64,000 nt of DNA from Bdellovibrio sp. ZAP7 (lineage in GTDB: Bacteria; Bdellovibrionota; FAC87; UBA2466): contig CAMCTJ010000003.1 of NCBI GenBank assembly GCA_945878405.1, forward strand, positions 1 through 64,000. Reading direction: 5' to 3'. Both the position numbers and the translations under genes were made by a program. Below are positions 41,487 through 50,444 of the stretch, piece after piece; the first letter of the stretch is position 1, and every line of letters begins with the position of its first letter. Below the pieces are notes generated by a model that was not told the DNA's origin, did not search any database, and was given only the letters and a program-made list of their open reading frames with translations.

Positions 41487-42224
41487 ATGGAACATCACGG
41501 TCCCATTTCTTGGCTCCTTTTAATTCCCGGGCTTTCTCACGATCCCAAGTGGATCGGTGTGAACGCCTCTCTCGTCTTGTTCCTGTTTATTACGCTTCTC
41601 TCTTTTGCCGGCAGAGCTGCTTTAAAAGGCGGTGTCGCAAACTTTATCGTTCCCTCTCCAAAAGCAAAGCTTTCTACGCTTCTCGATTTAATGATCGAGA
41701 GCCTTCATAAAATGTGTCAGGGCACGTTGGGTGCACATGCTGACGAACATTTTCCTTTTGTCGCAACACTTTTTATTTTTGTTTGGTTTGCTAACTTGAT
41801 GGGGCTTATCCCTCTCGCCGCTTCCCCAAGCGCCAGTCTTTACACAACCGTTGCTCTCGGGCTTGCGAGCTTTGTTTATTACAACGTTCACGGCATTCGC
41901 GCTCATGGATTTGTTGGGTACTGCAAACACTTTTTAATGGGGATGGGGCTTGCTGGAATCCCAATTGCTTTCTTTGAACTTATTTCACATGTCCTCCGAC
42001 CTGTGACCTTGGGCCTTCGTCTTAATCTCAACATTCAAATCGACCACATGTTAGGAACCGTTTTCGGTTCGATGGCTAAATACATTGTTCCAGTTCCTTT
42101 GATGATTTTTGGAATCGTTGTGTGTACGATTCAGGCCTTCCTGTTCGCAACTCTAACGTCGGTGTACCTGCAAATGGCCACTGAACATGAAGATCACGGG
42201 CATGAAGGGGAACACCATCACTAA
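41487..42224 (+). CDS. atpB: ATP synthase a subunit
   Basis: 245 residues from the ATG at 41487 (MEHHGPISW), a typical beginning; an upstream TTG at 41445 is less likely. Five to six membrane helices are visible. The essential arginine lies in the helix SHVLRPVTLGLRLNLN (the R of LRLNLN, the usual aR210 context), and the last helices include IQAFLFATLTSVYLQMA. It forms the ion half-channels against the c-ring. The His-rich C-terminus (EHEDHGHEGEHHH) is unusual. It is followed by atpE after 18 bases. Confidence 0.96.
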   Translation: MEHHGPISWLLLIPGLSHDPKWIGVNASLVLFLFITLLSFAGRAALKGGVANFIVPSPKAKLSTLLDLMIESLHKMCQGTLGAHADEHFPFVATLFIFVWFANLMGLIPLAASPSASLYTTVALGLASFVYYNVHGIRAHGFVGYCKHFLMGMGLAGIPIAFFELISHVLRPVTLGLRLNLNIQIDHMLGTVFGSMAKYIVPVPLMIFGIVVCTIQAFLFATLTSVYLQMATEHEDHGHEGEHHH

Positions 42225-42242
42225 AATTTTTGGAGGTAAAAA

Positions 42243-42569
42243 ATGAAAATGAATGTAGTGAAGAAGTACTGGTTATTGGTAGTTGGATTCATGCTGTCCT
42301 CAGCAGGCGCTTTTGCTGAAGAAGCTGGACATGCAGCTGGAGCTGCTATGGGCGGAGACTGGGCAAAAGCTTTTGCTGGCGCTTTCGGTATCGCTTTAGC
42401 TGTTATCGCAGCTTCCACAGCTCAAGGGAAAATTGCCGTTTCCTATATGGACGGCGTTTCCCGCAATCCCGGTGCTCAAAAAGGCATGGGAACACAGTTG
42501 ATTCTGAGCTTAGTGTTCGTTGAAACACTGGTTCTGTTCACTGTAGCTATCATCTTCGTAAAGATGTAA
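42243..42569 (+). CDS. atpE: ATP synthase c subunit with signal-like N-terminus
   Basis: 108 residues with ribosome site TGGAGG, longer than the usual 70-90. Residues 1-26 look like a cleavable signal peptide (KKYWLLVVGFMLSSAGAFA-EE), then two membrane helices form the hairpin that builds the ring. The ion-binding carboxylate is Glu94 in helix 2 (LVFVETLVLF), with Thr95 next to it and Gln61 in helix 1 (TAQGKIAVSY). The set Gln/Glu/Thr and the 33-residue spacing equal those of sodium-binding rings such as Ilyobacter (Gln32, Glu65, Ser66). Helix-loop residues SRNPGAQ are the conserved polar loop contacting gamma and epsilon. Confidence 0.95.
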   Translation: MKMNVVKKYWLLVVGFMLSSAGAFAEEAGHAAGAAMGGDWAKAFAGAFGIALAVIAASTAQGKIAVSYMDGVSRNPGAQKGMGTQLILSLVFVETLVLFTVAIIFVKM

Positions 42570-42584
42570 TTGGTAGAAAATGAG

Positions 42585-42619
42585 GCACCGTAGGGCCTCG
42601 GCCTTACGGTGCTTTTTTT
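42585..42619 (+). terminator. rho-independent terminator after atpE
   Basis: GCACCGTAGGG (42585-42595) pairs with CCTTACGGTGC (42602-42612) around CCTCGG, with one G-T pair, and is followed by seven T. The T-run touches the uvrA stop on the other strand, so it probably serves both converging units. Confidence 0.9.
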
Positions 42620-45440
42620 ATTTCAGAAGCGGAGCTAAAAACTTCGCAGTATAAGATTCTTTAATTTTGGTAAGCCCTTCGGGAATTCCCTGATAAAGAA
42701 TTCTCCCGCCCTCTAAACCGCCTTCTGGTCCCAAATCAATTAAGTGATCAGCCTGCTTAATAACATCCAAGTTATGTTCGATAACAACAACCGTGTTTCC
42801 CTGATCCACTAAGCGATGAAGAATCTCGACTAGCTTTTTAACATCGTGAAAGTGAAGGCCCGTCGTGGGCTCATCCAAGATGTAAACCGTTCGGCCCGTA
42901 GCTCTTTTGGTGAGCTCTCGTGCAAGTTTAATACGCTGAGCCTCGCCACCGGAGAGAGTGACAGAGCTTTGCCCCACTTTAATGTAACCCAAGCCCACAT
43001 CTAAAAGAGTTTGGAACTTTGTTTTCAGTGACGGAATTTTATCAAAGAAACTTGCCGCTTCTTCTATCGACATTTCTAAAACGTCCGCAATGCTTTTGCC
43101 GCGATAAAGGACCTCTAATGTTTCGCGATTGTAACGACGACCCTGGCATATTTCACAGGGAACAAAAACGTCTGGCAGAAAATGCATGCTGATTTTTAGT
43201 GTGCCATCCCCGCTGCAAGAGTCACAGCGTCCGCCCTCAACGTTGAAAGAGAATCGCCCCAAAGAATACCCACGAACTTTTGCTTCTGGGAGGCCTGCAA
43301 AGAGTTGTCGAATTTCAGTGAACACTCCAGTGTAGGTCGCGGGGTTAGAGCGAGGTGTTCTGCCAATGGGGCTTTGATCGACGTAAATAGCCTTATCCAC
43401 TTGTTCGAGCCCGGAAATCTCACCCATTTCCAAGTTGCCTAAAGACTTTCCTGAAAAGTGGCGTTGGAGCGCGGGCAAAAGAGTGTCAATAATCAGAGTA
43501 CTCTTGCCCGATCCGGAAACTCCAGAAACACAAACAAAAGCGCCCAAAGGGAAGAGTGCTGTTTCTCCTTTTAGATTGTGAGCCGTCACGTTTTTTAAAG
43601 TGATTGCGGTCTCTTTTTTGATAGGCCGCCGATTTTTTGGAACAGAGATTTCAATTTCCTTATTGAGGTACTTGGCCGTTAGGGAGCTTTTGGATTTGAG
43701 TAAGCTCTTGGCGGTACCTGAGTAAACAACTTCACCGCCGTGGATTCCTGCTCCCGGACCAATATCAATTACGTAGTCAGCGTGCTGGATGGTTTCCTCG
43801 TCGTGCTCTACGACCAGAACTGAGTTTCCCTGATCGCGAAGCCGCTCGAGAGTTTTAATGAGGCGCTGATTATCCCTTTGGTGCAAGCCAATGCTGGGCT
43901 CATCTAGAACATAAAGAACACCAACCAGATGAGATCCAATCTGAGTTGCTAAACGAATTCGTTGAAACTCTCCGCCCGAAAGCGTGCTCCCCGAACGATC
44001 TAAGGTGAGGTAGGTCAATCCTACATTCTCAAGAAAATCGAGACGCGAAACAATCTCTTTTAAGACAGGTTCAGCGACAGGCGCTTGGGAGGGTCCCCAT
44101 TTTAAAGCAGAGATATTCTTTTTTGCCTCCACTACAGTTGCTTTACAAAACTCAGCAATGTTCTTCTGATTCAAAGTCACAGAGAGGGATTCTTTTCTCA
44201 GTCGCGCCCCCTGGCACTCAGGACAAGGAAGATAGGTCAAAAAGTCGGTAAGAGCGGCGCCCGCCTCTTCCCCAACTCCATCCTCAAGTTTTTCTTCTAA
44301 GATGGGAATAACGCCCTCAAAACGCTGGCGAAAGGAAGATTTGCTTTTTCCTTTGCCCGTAGAAAACTCAACTTCCTCAGATCCGCTTCCAAATAAAATA
44401 ATTTTTTGGATCTTGTCGGGGAGCTTATGAAAAGGCACATCGAGCGAGAAACGATATTTCTCTGATAAGGGCTCCCAAACTTGAGACAACCAGGCCTTGC
44501 TCTTACCTTCCCAAGGAGCGACGGCCCCCTCATTTAGGGAAAGTTTTGGGTTTGCGATAATGAGCTCGGGGTCGAATTTGCTCTCGGTCCCCAGCCCTTC
44601 ACAGGTTTCGCACCAGCCATGGGAGCTATTAAAGGAGAAGCTTCTGGGCTCGAGCTCAGGAAAGCTTACTCCACAATCTGTGCAGGCAAAGTGGGTTGAA
44701 AAAAGACGAATAGAGTGTGGTTCCACAAATTCGATTTCCGCAAGGCCTCCTGCGAGCTTGGTGGCGCTTTCGAGAGCTTCCATCAATCGGGTTTCTACGC
44801 CCGCCTTCAAAACCAGCCTGTCGACGTAAACCGAAATATCGTGCTTAAAACTTTTCTTAAGTTTGATCGGGGCCGCGAGACTGATTTCCTGGCCATCCAC
44901 TCGAACACGGGTGAAACCTTGGGCTCTCAGCTCTTGAAGCTCCTTTTGGTACTCCCCCTTTTTCCCTCGAACAATCGGGGCAAGAATTGAAAATTTGGCC
45001 CCCTTTTCAAGAGCCATCAGCTGATCTGAAATTTGGGAGAGCGTTTGACTGGTTACGGGTTTTTTACACAGGTAACAGTGAGCCTCTCCCAGGCGCGCGT
45101 AAAGCAGGCGTAAAAAATCATAGATTTCCGTTACCGTACCAACAGTTGAGCGCGGATTTCGAGAAGTGTTTTTTTGCTCAATCGAAATAGACGGAGAAAG
45201 CCCTTCAATGGCATCCACATCGGGCTTATTCATTTGTTGAAGAAACTGCCTGGCGTATGCTGAAAGCGATTCAAGATAGCGTCGTTGGCCTTCGGCATAA
45301 ATCGTATCAAAAGCCAAAGAGGATTTTCCAGAGCCACTGAGGCCCGTAATCACAACGAGCTGATTTCTAGGAATGTGCAGAGAAACATTTTTAAGGTTGT
45401 GCTCTCTAGCACCTTTAATCGTGATCTCTTTTCGAATCAA
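42618..45440 (-). CDS. uvrA: excinuclease ABC subunit A
   Basis: 940 residues from a TTG start overlapping the end of the phosphohexomutase gene (TTGA). Two ABC ATPase modules: Walker A motifs GLSGSGKSSLAFDT and GVSGSGKSTLIIDT, signatures TLSGGEFQRIRLA and TLSGGEAQRIKLA, and Walker B VLDEPSIGLH and ILDEPTTGLH. Zinc-module cysteines include CYLC, CTDC with CETC, and CDSC with CEIC. It detects DNA damage with UvrB at the start of nucleotide excision repair. Canonical length; no partner uvrB or uvrC is in the window. Confidence 0.98.
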   Translation of the reverse strand: MIRKEITIKGAREHNLKNVSLHIPRNQLVVITGLSGSGKSSLAFDTIYAEGQRRYLESLSAYARQFLQQMNKPDVDAIEGLSPSISIEQKNTSRNPRSTVGTVTEIYDFLRLLYARLGEAHCYLCKKPVTSQTLSQISDQLMALEKGAKFSILAPIVRGKKGEYQKELQELRAQGFTRVRVDGQEISLAAPIKLKKSFKHDISVYVDRLVLKAGVETRLMEALESATKLAGGLAEIEFVEPHSIRLFSTHFACTDCGVSFPELEPRSFSFNSSHGWCETCEGLGTESKFDPELIIANPKLSLNEGAVAPWEGKSKAWLSQVWEPLSEKYRFSLDVPFHKLPDKIQKIILFGSGSEEVEFSTGKGKSKSSFRQRFEGVIPILEEKLEDGVGEEAGAALTDFLTYLPCPECQGARLRKESLSVTLNQKNIAEFCKATVVEAKKNISALKWGPSQAPVAEPVLKEIVSRLDFLENVGLTYLTLDRSGSTLSGGEFQRIRLATQIGSHLVGVLYVLDEPSIGLHQRDNQRLIKTLERLRDQGNSVLVVEHDEETIQHADYVIDIGPGAGIHGGEVVYSGTAKSLLKSKSSLTAKYLNKEIEISVPKNRRPIKKETAITLKNVTAHNLKGETALFPLGAFVCVSGVSGSGKSTLIIDTLLPALQRHFSGKSLGNLEMGEISGLEQVDKAIYVDQSPIGRTPRSNPATYTGVFTEIRQLFAGLPEAKVRGYSLGRFSFNVEGGRCDSCSGDGTLKISMHFLPDVFVPCEICQGRRYNRETLEVLYRGKSIADVLEMSIEEAASFFDKIPSLKTKFQTLLDVGLGYIKVGQSSVTLSGGEAQRIKLARELTKRATGRTVYILDEPTTGLHFHDVKKLVEILHRLVDQGNTVVVIEHNLDVIKQADHLIDLGPEGGLEGGRILYQGIPEGLTKIKESYTAKFLAPLLK

Positions 45441-46792
45441 AGTGCACTAATAATTTGATTAACGGTTGACTCAATTTCGCTCTTTATCTCGTTGAGGCGC
45501 CGCTCGCTGGTAGCCTCGAACCGAAGCACTAAGACGGCTTGGGTGTTTGAAGCCCGCACGAGACCCCACCCATCTTCAAACTCCACTCGAGCTCCATCAA
45601 TCGGGTTTACCCGATATCCTTTGTCTTCAAGTTGTCTCTTTGCGCGACTCACCACCTCAAACTTCTTATCGTCCGCGCACTCCATACGAATTTCCGGAGT
45701 ACAGAAAGAAGGGGGAAGATCCGCTAGAAGCTGCAGCGGGGTTTTACTCGACTCAGATAAAATTTCAAATAATCTCGCCGCTGCGTAGATAGCGTCGTCA
45801 AAACCAAAGTACCGATCCTTAAAGAACATGTGTCCCGACATTTCGCCCGCTAAGAGCGCACCGGTTTCTTTCATTTTTGCTTTGATGAGGCTATGGCCCG
45901 TCTTCCAAAGAATGGGTTTTCCTCCGTGCCGCTCAATATCTTGGAAAAGACGGTGTGAAGCCTTTACTTCAGATATCACTGCTGCACCGGGGTTCTCGCG
46001 AAGCAGGCTTCGCGAGTAAAGAACGAGCAGCTCATCTCCAAAGAGAGCCTTACCAGTAGCGTCGATAGCGACTAAGCGATCGGCGTCTCCATCAAAACCA
46101 ATCCCGACATGAGCCTTCTGTCTTTTTACTTCCGAGGCTAAGAAAGCCTGGCTCTCGGGTTCCGTGGGGTCCGGAGGATGTACCGGAAAGCGACCATCCG
46201 GCTCGCTTAAAAGATCAACCACTTCACAGCCCAGATCTCTAAAAAGCTGAGGAGCAACAACCCCCGCAGCTCCATTGCTACAGTCGATGACCACCTTTAA
46301 GGGAAAGGGATGTTTCACAATTTTTTTAATGTGGTCACAATAATCTTTCTTTAAGTCTACCTCTCGAAACGAACCCTTTCCGCTCGCGAAGCTCCCTGCC
46401 TTAATCAGCTCTTTCAGTTCTTGGATTTCATGTCCGTGGAGAGTTGTTTTGCCCACACAGATTTTTAGTCCGTTGTGCTCCGGAGGGTTGTGACTACCCG
46501 TAATTTGAACGCCACCGTCTGTGTCTAAATGAAAAACAGAAAAATAAAGGAGAGGGGTTGGTACAAGGCCGATGTCTATTACTTCAAGGCCCGTTGAAAC
46601 GAGGCCTTCAACCAGCGCTTTTCGTATTCGGGGCCCAGACAGACGACAGTCTCTCCCGACGGTGAATGTTTTTCCGTTCTTGGCACGAACAAAAGTGCCA
46701 ATCGCTTTGCCAATGAGGAGGGCCGTTGAATCTGTTAAGTCTTTGTCGGCAATTCCTCTAATGTCATACTCACGAAAAATACGCTCATTCAT
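45437..46792 (-). CDS. phosphomannomutase/phosphoglucomutase
   Basis: 451 residues. Interconverts sugar-1- and sugar-6-phosphates for glycan precursor supply (for instance GDP-mannose and hence GDP-fucose, or UDP-glucose). The four domains are seen: FREYDIRGIADKDL at the start, the phosphoserine loop TGSHNPPEHNG (Ser near residue 100), the metal loop GFDGDADRL, the sugar-binding loop GEMSGHMFF, and the phosphate-binding RASNTQ near the end. This belongs to the AlgC-like bifunctional class; which sugar is preferred is not clear. It overlaps the SurA-like gene by eight bases and uvrA by four. Confidence 0.93.
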   Translation of the reverse strand: MNERIFREYDIRGIADKDLTDSTALLIGKAIGTFVRAKNGKTFTVGRDCRLSGPRIRKALVEGLVSTGLEVIDIGLVPTPLLYFSVFHLDTDGGVQITGSHNPPEHNGLKICVGKTTLHGHEIQELKELIKAGSFASGKGSFREVDLKKDYCDHIKKIVKHPFPLKVVIDCSNGAAGVVAPQLFRDLGCEVVDLLSEPDGRFPVHPPDPTEPESQAFLASEVKRQKAHVGIGFDGDADRLVAIDATGKALFGDELLVLYSRSLLRENPGAAVISEVKASHRLFQDIERHGGKPILWKTGHSLIKAKMKETGALLAGEMSGHMFFKDRYFGFDDAIYAAARLFEILSESSKTPLQLLADLPPSFCTPEIRMECADDKKFEVVSRAKRQLEDKGYRVNPIDGARVEFEDGWGLVRASNTQAVLVLRFEATSERRLNEIKSEIESTVNQIISAL

Positions 46793-47705
46793 TGATTTGT
46801 TTTTCTCCCATGCGGACTATGTGAGCCTCTGAGCGTTTTCGTTCTAGCCAGAGCATCATTTTCTTTTCCACTTCGCTATTGATCATCATGTTTCTGAGCG
46901 CTTCCTTTTTTTCCTTTGAAAGCGTACCAAAGTCTGAAGTTCGAGTGTCTAGGAGTTTTAGGATGTGATAACCGCCGGTAGTCTTCAGCGGAGCGGAAAT
47001 GCTCCCAACGGCCATTTTGGGAACGGCCTTCTTAGGCTCTGCAGAAAGAGCGGAAATAGATAAAAAACCTAAATCGCCTCCGGAAGACTTCGCAAGTTCC
47101 TCGAAACGTTCGGGAGCAGTTTTTAACTGATTGTACAGCACCAAGGCCTCAGCATGGTTTCCAACCGCGATATGAGCTAAATGGTATTGGAGATCCTTAC
47201 CGTTCTCTTGGTTTTGTCGGGCGTAAAAATGGCGAAGCTGTTCTTCGGTTACTTCGAGGGAAGGCTTAATTTCTCGATCAATGAGGTTTCTTCGTTCAAT
47301 TTGTCTTCGAAGCCCATCTCGATATTCCGCCATGTTCGTTCCTAGCTGCTTGAGTCGGTCTGACAGCTGGGCCTCAGTGATTCCGTTCCTCTTGATGATG
47401 GTCCGAATTTGAGCATCGATTTCTTGATCCGAGGCGTTGAGTTCCAGGCGTTTTACTTGTTGATCTACAATCGTCTCTTCAATCAAAAGCTGGAGCGCAA
47501 CCCTTTTATCGTTTACAGCTTTGGGGTCGACGCCGCCAAACAGCTCCTGAAAGGCCTTAGACTGCAACTTCTTTTGAAAGCGGTCTATGTCCGACTCAAG
47601 AATAATATCGTTGTTAATAGAAACTACGGTTTTATCGATAATTTTTGCTTGAGAAGCCCCGTTAAAAAGCAGGATTCCCAAGACGATCCAAGCGCGGCTA
47701 AGCAT
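46785..47705 (-). CDS. SurA-like periplasmic peptidyl-prolyl isomerase/chaperone
   Basis: 306 residues. Signal peptide at 1-21 (MLSRAWIVLGILLFNGASQA). Then the SurA N-domain pattern: IDKTVVSINNDIILESDIDRF, LLIEETIVDQQVKRLEL and a helical core, followed by one parvulin domain (YHLAHIAVGNHAEALVLYNQL, GGDLGFLS, VGSISAPLKTTGGYHILKLLD). E. coli SurA has two parvulin domains, so this is the single-domain form. It escorts outer-membrane proteins across the periplasm. Promoter elements place its transcript start at the ATG. Confidence 0.9.
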   Translation of the reverse strand: MLSRAWIVLGILLFNGASQAKIIDKTVVSINNDIILESDIDRFQKKLQSKAFQELFGGVDPKAVNDKRVALQLLIEETIVDQQVKRLELNASDQEIDAQIRTIIKRNGITEAQLSDRLKQLGTNMAEYRDGLRRQIERRNLIDREIKPSLEVTEEQLRHFYARQNQENGKDLQYHLAHIAVGNHAEALVLYNQLKTAPERFEELAKSSGGDLGFLSISALSAEPKKAVPKMAVGSISAPLKTTGGYHILKLLDTRTSDFGTLSKEKKEALRNMMINSEVEKKMMLWLERKRSEAHIVRMGEKQINE

Positions 47706-47740
47706 CTGACTAAACTACTGGATAGAGCGGCGAACCGCAA
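47706..47740 (-). promoter_or_regulatory. leaderless-type promoter of the SurA-like gene
   Basis: TTGCGG (47735-47740), 17 bases, TAGTTT (47712-47717), six bases, then the ATG at 47705, all on the minus strand. Confidence 0.5.
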
Positions 47741-47750
47741 GAAAACAGGT

Positions 47751-47762
47751 TACAATAGGCAA
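47751..47762 (+). promoter_or_regulatory. leaderless-type -10 box of the nucleotidase-like gene
   Basis: TACAAT (47751-47756), six bases, then the ATG at 47763. No ribosome site and no good -35. It lies back to back with the SurA-like promoter. Confidence 0.5.
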
Positions 47763-48617
47763 ATGCTTCAACGAGTATTTTTGGCAATCTGCATTCTGCT
47801 CTCGATAGACGGATGGAGCGCACCAGCACAAGTAACAATCGCTTATACCGCAAACCGACAAGGCGAAATCGAGCCTTGTGGCTGCAAGATCAAAGATCTT
47901 GGCGGGCTTGCCCGAATGGAAAAAAGGCTACTTCAGTTGCGCCATGAAGGGGGCCTCATATTTTTAGAGGCCGGAAACGCTTTTTTTACGGCGCCAAAAC
48001 TCCATGAAAGCCGAATAAAGCTGGAAGAGGATCGGGCTGAGCGCATCGCAAAGAGTTACCGCCTGGCGGGACTTAAAGCGCTGTCGCCGGGGGAGAGAGA
48101 TTTTGCGCGGGGTGCCCCATTCTTTTGGGATTTGATTCGAAAAAGTGGTGCGACTGCAGTTTCCGCGAATTTAGAGTCTTCGTTAAGGTCCGGCTCTTTC
48201 AAGCCCTTTCTCATTTTGGCAGAACAGGGTGTTCGCATCGCCGTGGTGGGCCTTACTTCATTTGACGCTGTTACGTTGCCCGCAGACATAAAACACAAAC
48301 CACCCAGAGAAGCAATGAGGGAAGCCTGGAAGAGTATTCAGAAAGAAAAACCAGACCAGATTATATTGCTCTCTCATCTCGGAGCTAAAGAGGATGCAGA
48401 AATAGCTAGAGAGTTTCCTGGCATTTGGATTATTGGCTCGAAATCCCTGGACTTTTTTAATGAGCCAAAAAAAGTAGGGAATAGCTTTCTGTTCGAAGTG
48501 GGCATTGAGGGCCAACGACTAGGTGAAATCGTAATTGAAAAAGGAAAGGCGGGATGGGCCCGAGCGAAACTGACCGAGCTTGATGAGGCCTACGATAAAA
48601 AGAGAAAAGAAAAGTGA
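47763..48617 (+). CDS. UshA/5'-nucleotidase-like exported protein
   Basis: 284 residues from the ATG at 47763; the frame is open much further upstream but the signal peptide (MLQRVFLAICILLSIDGWSA) fixes the start. The mature protein begins VTIAYTANRQGEIEPCGCKIKDLGGLARMEKRL, in shorter conserved parts GEIEPCGC and LGGLAR, then LIFLEAGNAFF, ALSPGERDF, SANLESS, IAVVGLTSF and ILLSHLGAKEDAEIA. This is the layout of UshA-like metallophosphatases that carry an EPCGC motif; NLE and SHLG correspond to the Asn and His metal-site segments. The usual Asp-x-His start motif is replaced by TANRQGEIE, so activity is uncertain. Overlaps the AmpG-like gene by four bases. Confidence 0.8.
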   Translation: MLQRVFLAICILLSIDGWSAPAQVTIAYTANRQGEIEPCGCKIKDLGGLARMEKRLLQLRHEGGLIFLEAGNAFFTAPKLHESRIKLEEDRAERIAKSYRLAGLKALSPGERDFARGAPFFWDLIRKSGATAVSANLESSLRSGSFKPFLILAEQGVRIAVVGLTSFDAVTLPADIKHKPPREAMREAWKSIQKEKPDQIILLSHLGAKEDAEIAREFPGIWIIGSKSLDFFNEPKKVGNSFLFEVGIEGQRLGEIVIEKGKAGWARAKLTELDEAYDKKRKEK

Positions 48618-49855
48618 AAGCAAAAGATTATTTACAAATTTTTACCAGTCGAAAAATGGCGGCGACAGCACTCCTTGCTTTTTCTTCAGGGCTACCCCTT
48701 CCACTGGTTTCGGGAACGCTCGATGTTTGGATGCGATCCGAGGCCATTGATCTTACCACCATTGGAATATTTAGTTTGGTACAGCTTCCTTATTCCCTAA
48801 AGGTATTTTGGGCGCCCCTGATGGATCATTTCAAGATCCCTTTCCGACATGCCAGGGCTGGGTGGATGTTGGTAACCCAGATGCTCTTGGTGATTTCCAT
48901 TTTTGCATTGGGAAAACTCGATCCGGTCAACGCCCTGTGGATGTTTGCCCCAGTGGCGTTGTTGGTTTCTTTTTTGGGGGCTAGCCAAGATATTGTAATT
49001 GATGGATACCGTGCGGAGCTTTTGAAAGACAAAGAGCGTGGAATGGGAGCGGCTCTTGCCAGCGTTGGTGGCAGAGTGGGATTTCTGGTTTCGGGCTCTG
49101 TTGCTCTCGTGCTGTCCCAACACCTTCCTTGGAAAACCGTTTACGCTATGATGGCGTGTTTTATGGCTGTTGGAATTATCGGCGCGCTTTTTTCGCCCGC
49201 TCCCGAGAGCGTGGCCATCCCCCAAAAAACGCTCCGACAGTCTGTGATTGATCCCTTTAAAGAATATCTGAAAAGAGACCAGGCTGTTTTGTTGCTCCTG
49301 TTTATTCTTCTATTCAAATTGGGCGATGTAGTTGCTGGAAAAATGCTTTCCCCGTTTCTCATGGACACCGGATTTAGTCGCGAACAGCTAGGGCTAGTAA
49401 ATAAGGGATTTGGGATGATCGTGTCCATTCTGGGCGGAATCATGGGGGGTGGCCTATACGCAAAATGGGGCACGAGAAAGAGCCTTTGGGTTTTTGGAAT
49501 TCTTCAAATGCTGTCGAACTTTGTTTTTGTCGCCCAGTACTATGCCGGGAAAAATGATTGGATGTTGTTTGCTTCCGTGGGGATTGAAAACTTTTGCGCA
49601 AGCTTAGGGAGCGTGGCCTTTGTTGCTCTTCTGATGAGTCTTTGCCAAACAGGATTAGCAGGAACGCAGTATGCGCTTCTCAGCAGCCTTTTCGCTCTTA
49701 CGCGAACCATTGCTGCAACACCCACCGGGTATCTGGCCAAACACTTAGGGTGGCCCGGCTTTTTTACTCTTAGCGCTATTTTGGCTATTCCGGGACTTTG
49801 GATGCTTCGGCATCTTTGGGAAACTATTGGCGAAGAAAAGTCTCAGCATCTTTGA
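48614..49855 (+). CDS. AmpG-like MFS muropeptide permease
   Basis: 413 residues from a GTG start coupled to the previous stop. About 12 membrane helices. AmpG-family features: the first-helix LLAFSSGLPLPLVSGTLDVW, IGIFSLVQLPYSLKVFWAPLMD, and GASQDIVIDGYRAELL. AmpG imports anhydro-muropeptides released from the cell wall for recycling. In a predatory or wall-remodelling lineage it could also take up prey wall fragments, but nothing in the sequence says so. Its 3' end overlaps that of the SCO gene by 32 bases. Confidence 0.88.
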   Translation: MKAKDYLQIFTSRKMAATALLAFSSGLPLPLVSGTLDVWMRSEAIDLTTIGIFSLVQLPYSLKVFWAPLMDHFKIPFRHARAGWMLVTQMLLVISIFALGKLDPVNALWMFAPVALLVSFLGASQDIVIDGYRAELLKDKERGMGAALASVGGRVGFLVSGSVALVLSQHLPWKTVYAMMACFMAVGIIGALFSPAPESVAIPQKTLRQSVIDPFKEYLKRDQAVLLLLFILLFKLGDVVAGKMLSPFLMDTGFSREQLGLVNKGFGMIVSILGGIMGGGLYAKWGTRKSLWVFGILQMLSNFVFVAQYYAGKNDWMLFASVGIENFCASLGSVAFVALLMSLCQTGLAGTQYALLSSLFALTRTIAATPTGYLAKHLGWPGFFTLSAILAIPGLWMLRHLWETIGEEKSQHL

Positions 49856-50363
49856 TGAGCTGCTCGGGCGTCCACTCGTTTTCTTTGTATTGTTTTAGCT
49901 CCTCTAGGTTCGGTCCCACTAAAATCGTTTTTAAATTGTGAACTGTTGTATTTCCAGAGGGCCAACCAGCAACATTGAAAGCGGAACCAAAATCAGAAAG
50001 CTTTTGAGCATCTCCCGTAATCAGAAAAGTGCCCTTTTCATCTAAAGAAAACCGGGCCCCATAATTTTTTAAAACAGCAGGCGTATCTCCGACGGGGTCT
50101 AGGGTCACTACCAAAAGAGTCAAAGGCGCTTTAAATTTTTCCTTCCAAAGGGTTTGTACCTTTTTGTTGTGCCTCATTGTAAGCGGGCACATTTTGGGCA
50201 TGGGGCAGCTAGAAAAAACAAACGATACTAGGATATAAGAGCCCTTGAGTGAGTGGGCCTGAAACGGTCGTCCGTTTTGGTCAATCCCCTCCAAATTAGG
50301 GATTGGAGCAGCAAAAGAAAGCGCCGAGCACAAAAAACCCAACAAGACCAACCGAGTAACCAT
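49824..50363 (-). CDS. SCO1/SenC/PrrC family copper protein
   Basis: 179 residues from the ATG at 50363; a longer in-frame start upstream would ignore the promoter. Signal peptide at 1-18 (TRLVLLGFLCSALSFA). Thioredoxin fold: IDQNGRPFQAHSLKGSYILVSFVFSSCPMPKMCPL, where the two Cys (CPMPKMCP, a known SCO variant of CPxxxCP type) are the copper ligands or redox pair; the third ligand is His in TTVHNLKTILVG. These proteins help mature the CuA centre of cytochrome oxidase. No oxidase gene is in the window. Confidence 0.9.
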   Translation of the reverse strand: MVTRLVLLGFLCSALSFAAPIPNLEGIDQNGRPFQAHSLKGSYILVSFVFSSCPMPKMCPLTMRHNKKVQTLWKEKFKAPLTLLVVTLDPVGDTPAVLKNYGARFSLDEKGTFLITGDAQKLSDFGSAFNVAGWPSGNTTVHNLKTILVGPNLEELKQYKENEWTPEQLIKDAETFLRQ

Positions 50364-50398
50364 GGGGCAGATATACCGTGCAGCGCACAAAACAGCAA
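50364..50398 (-). promoter_or_regulatory. leaderless-type promoter of the SCO gene
   Basis: TTGCTG (50393-50398), 17 bases, TATATC (50370-50375), six bases, then the ATG at 50363, on the minus strand. No ribosome site. Confidence 0.6.
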
Positions 50399-50444
50399 GG
50401 TTCAAAGAAAATTGTAAAAGTGGGATAATTAAAACTTACTCTGA

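Noticed and set aside
47409-47762. N-terminal extension of the nucleotidase-like gene
   Set aside because: The frame is open back to 47409, but it would run antisense through the SurA-like gene and put the signal peptide in the middle of the protein. The promoter and signal peptide both point to 47763.
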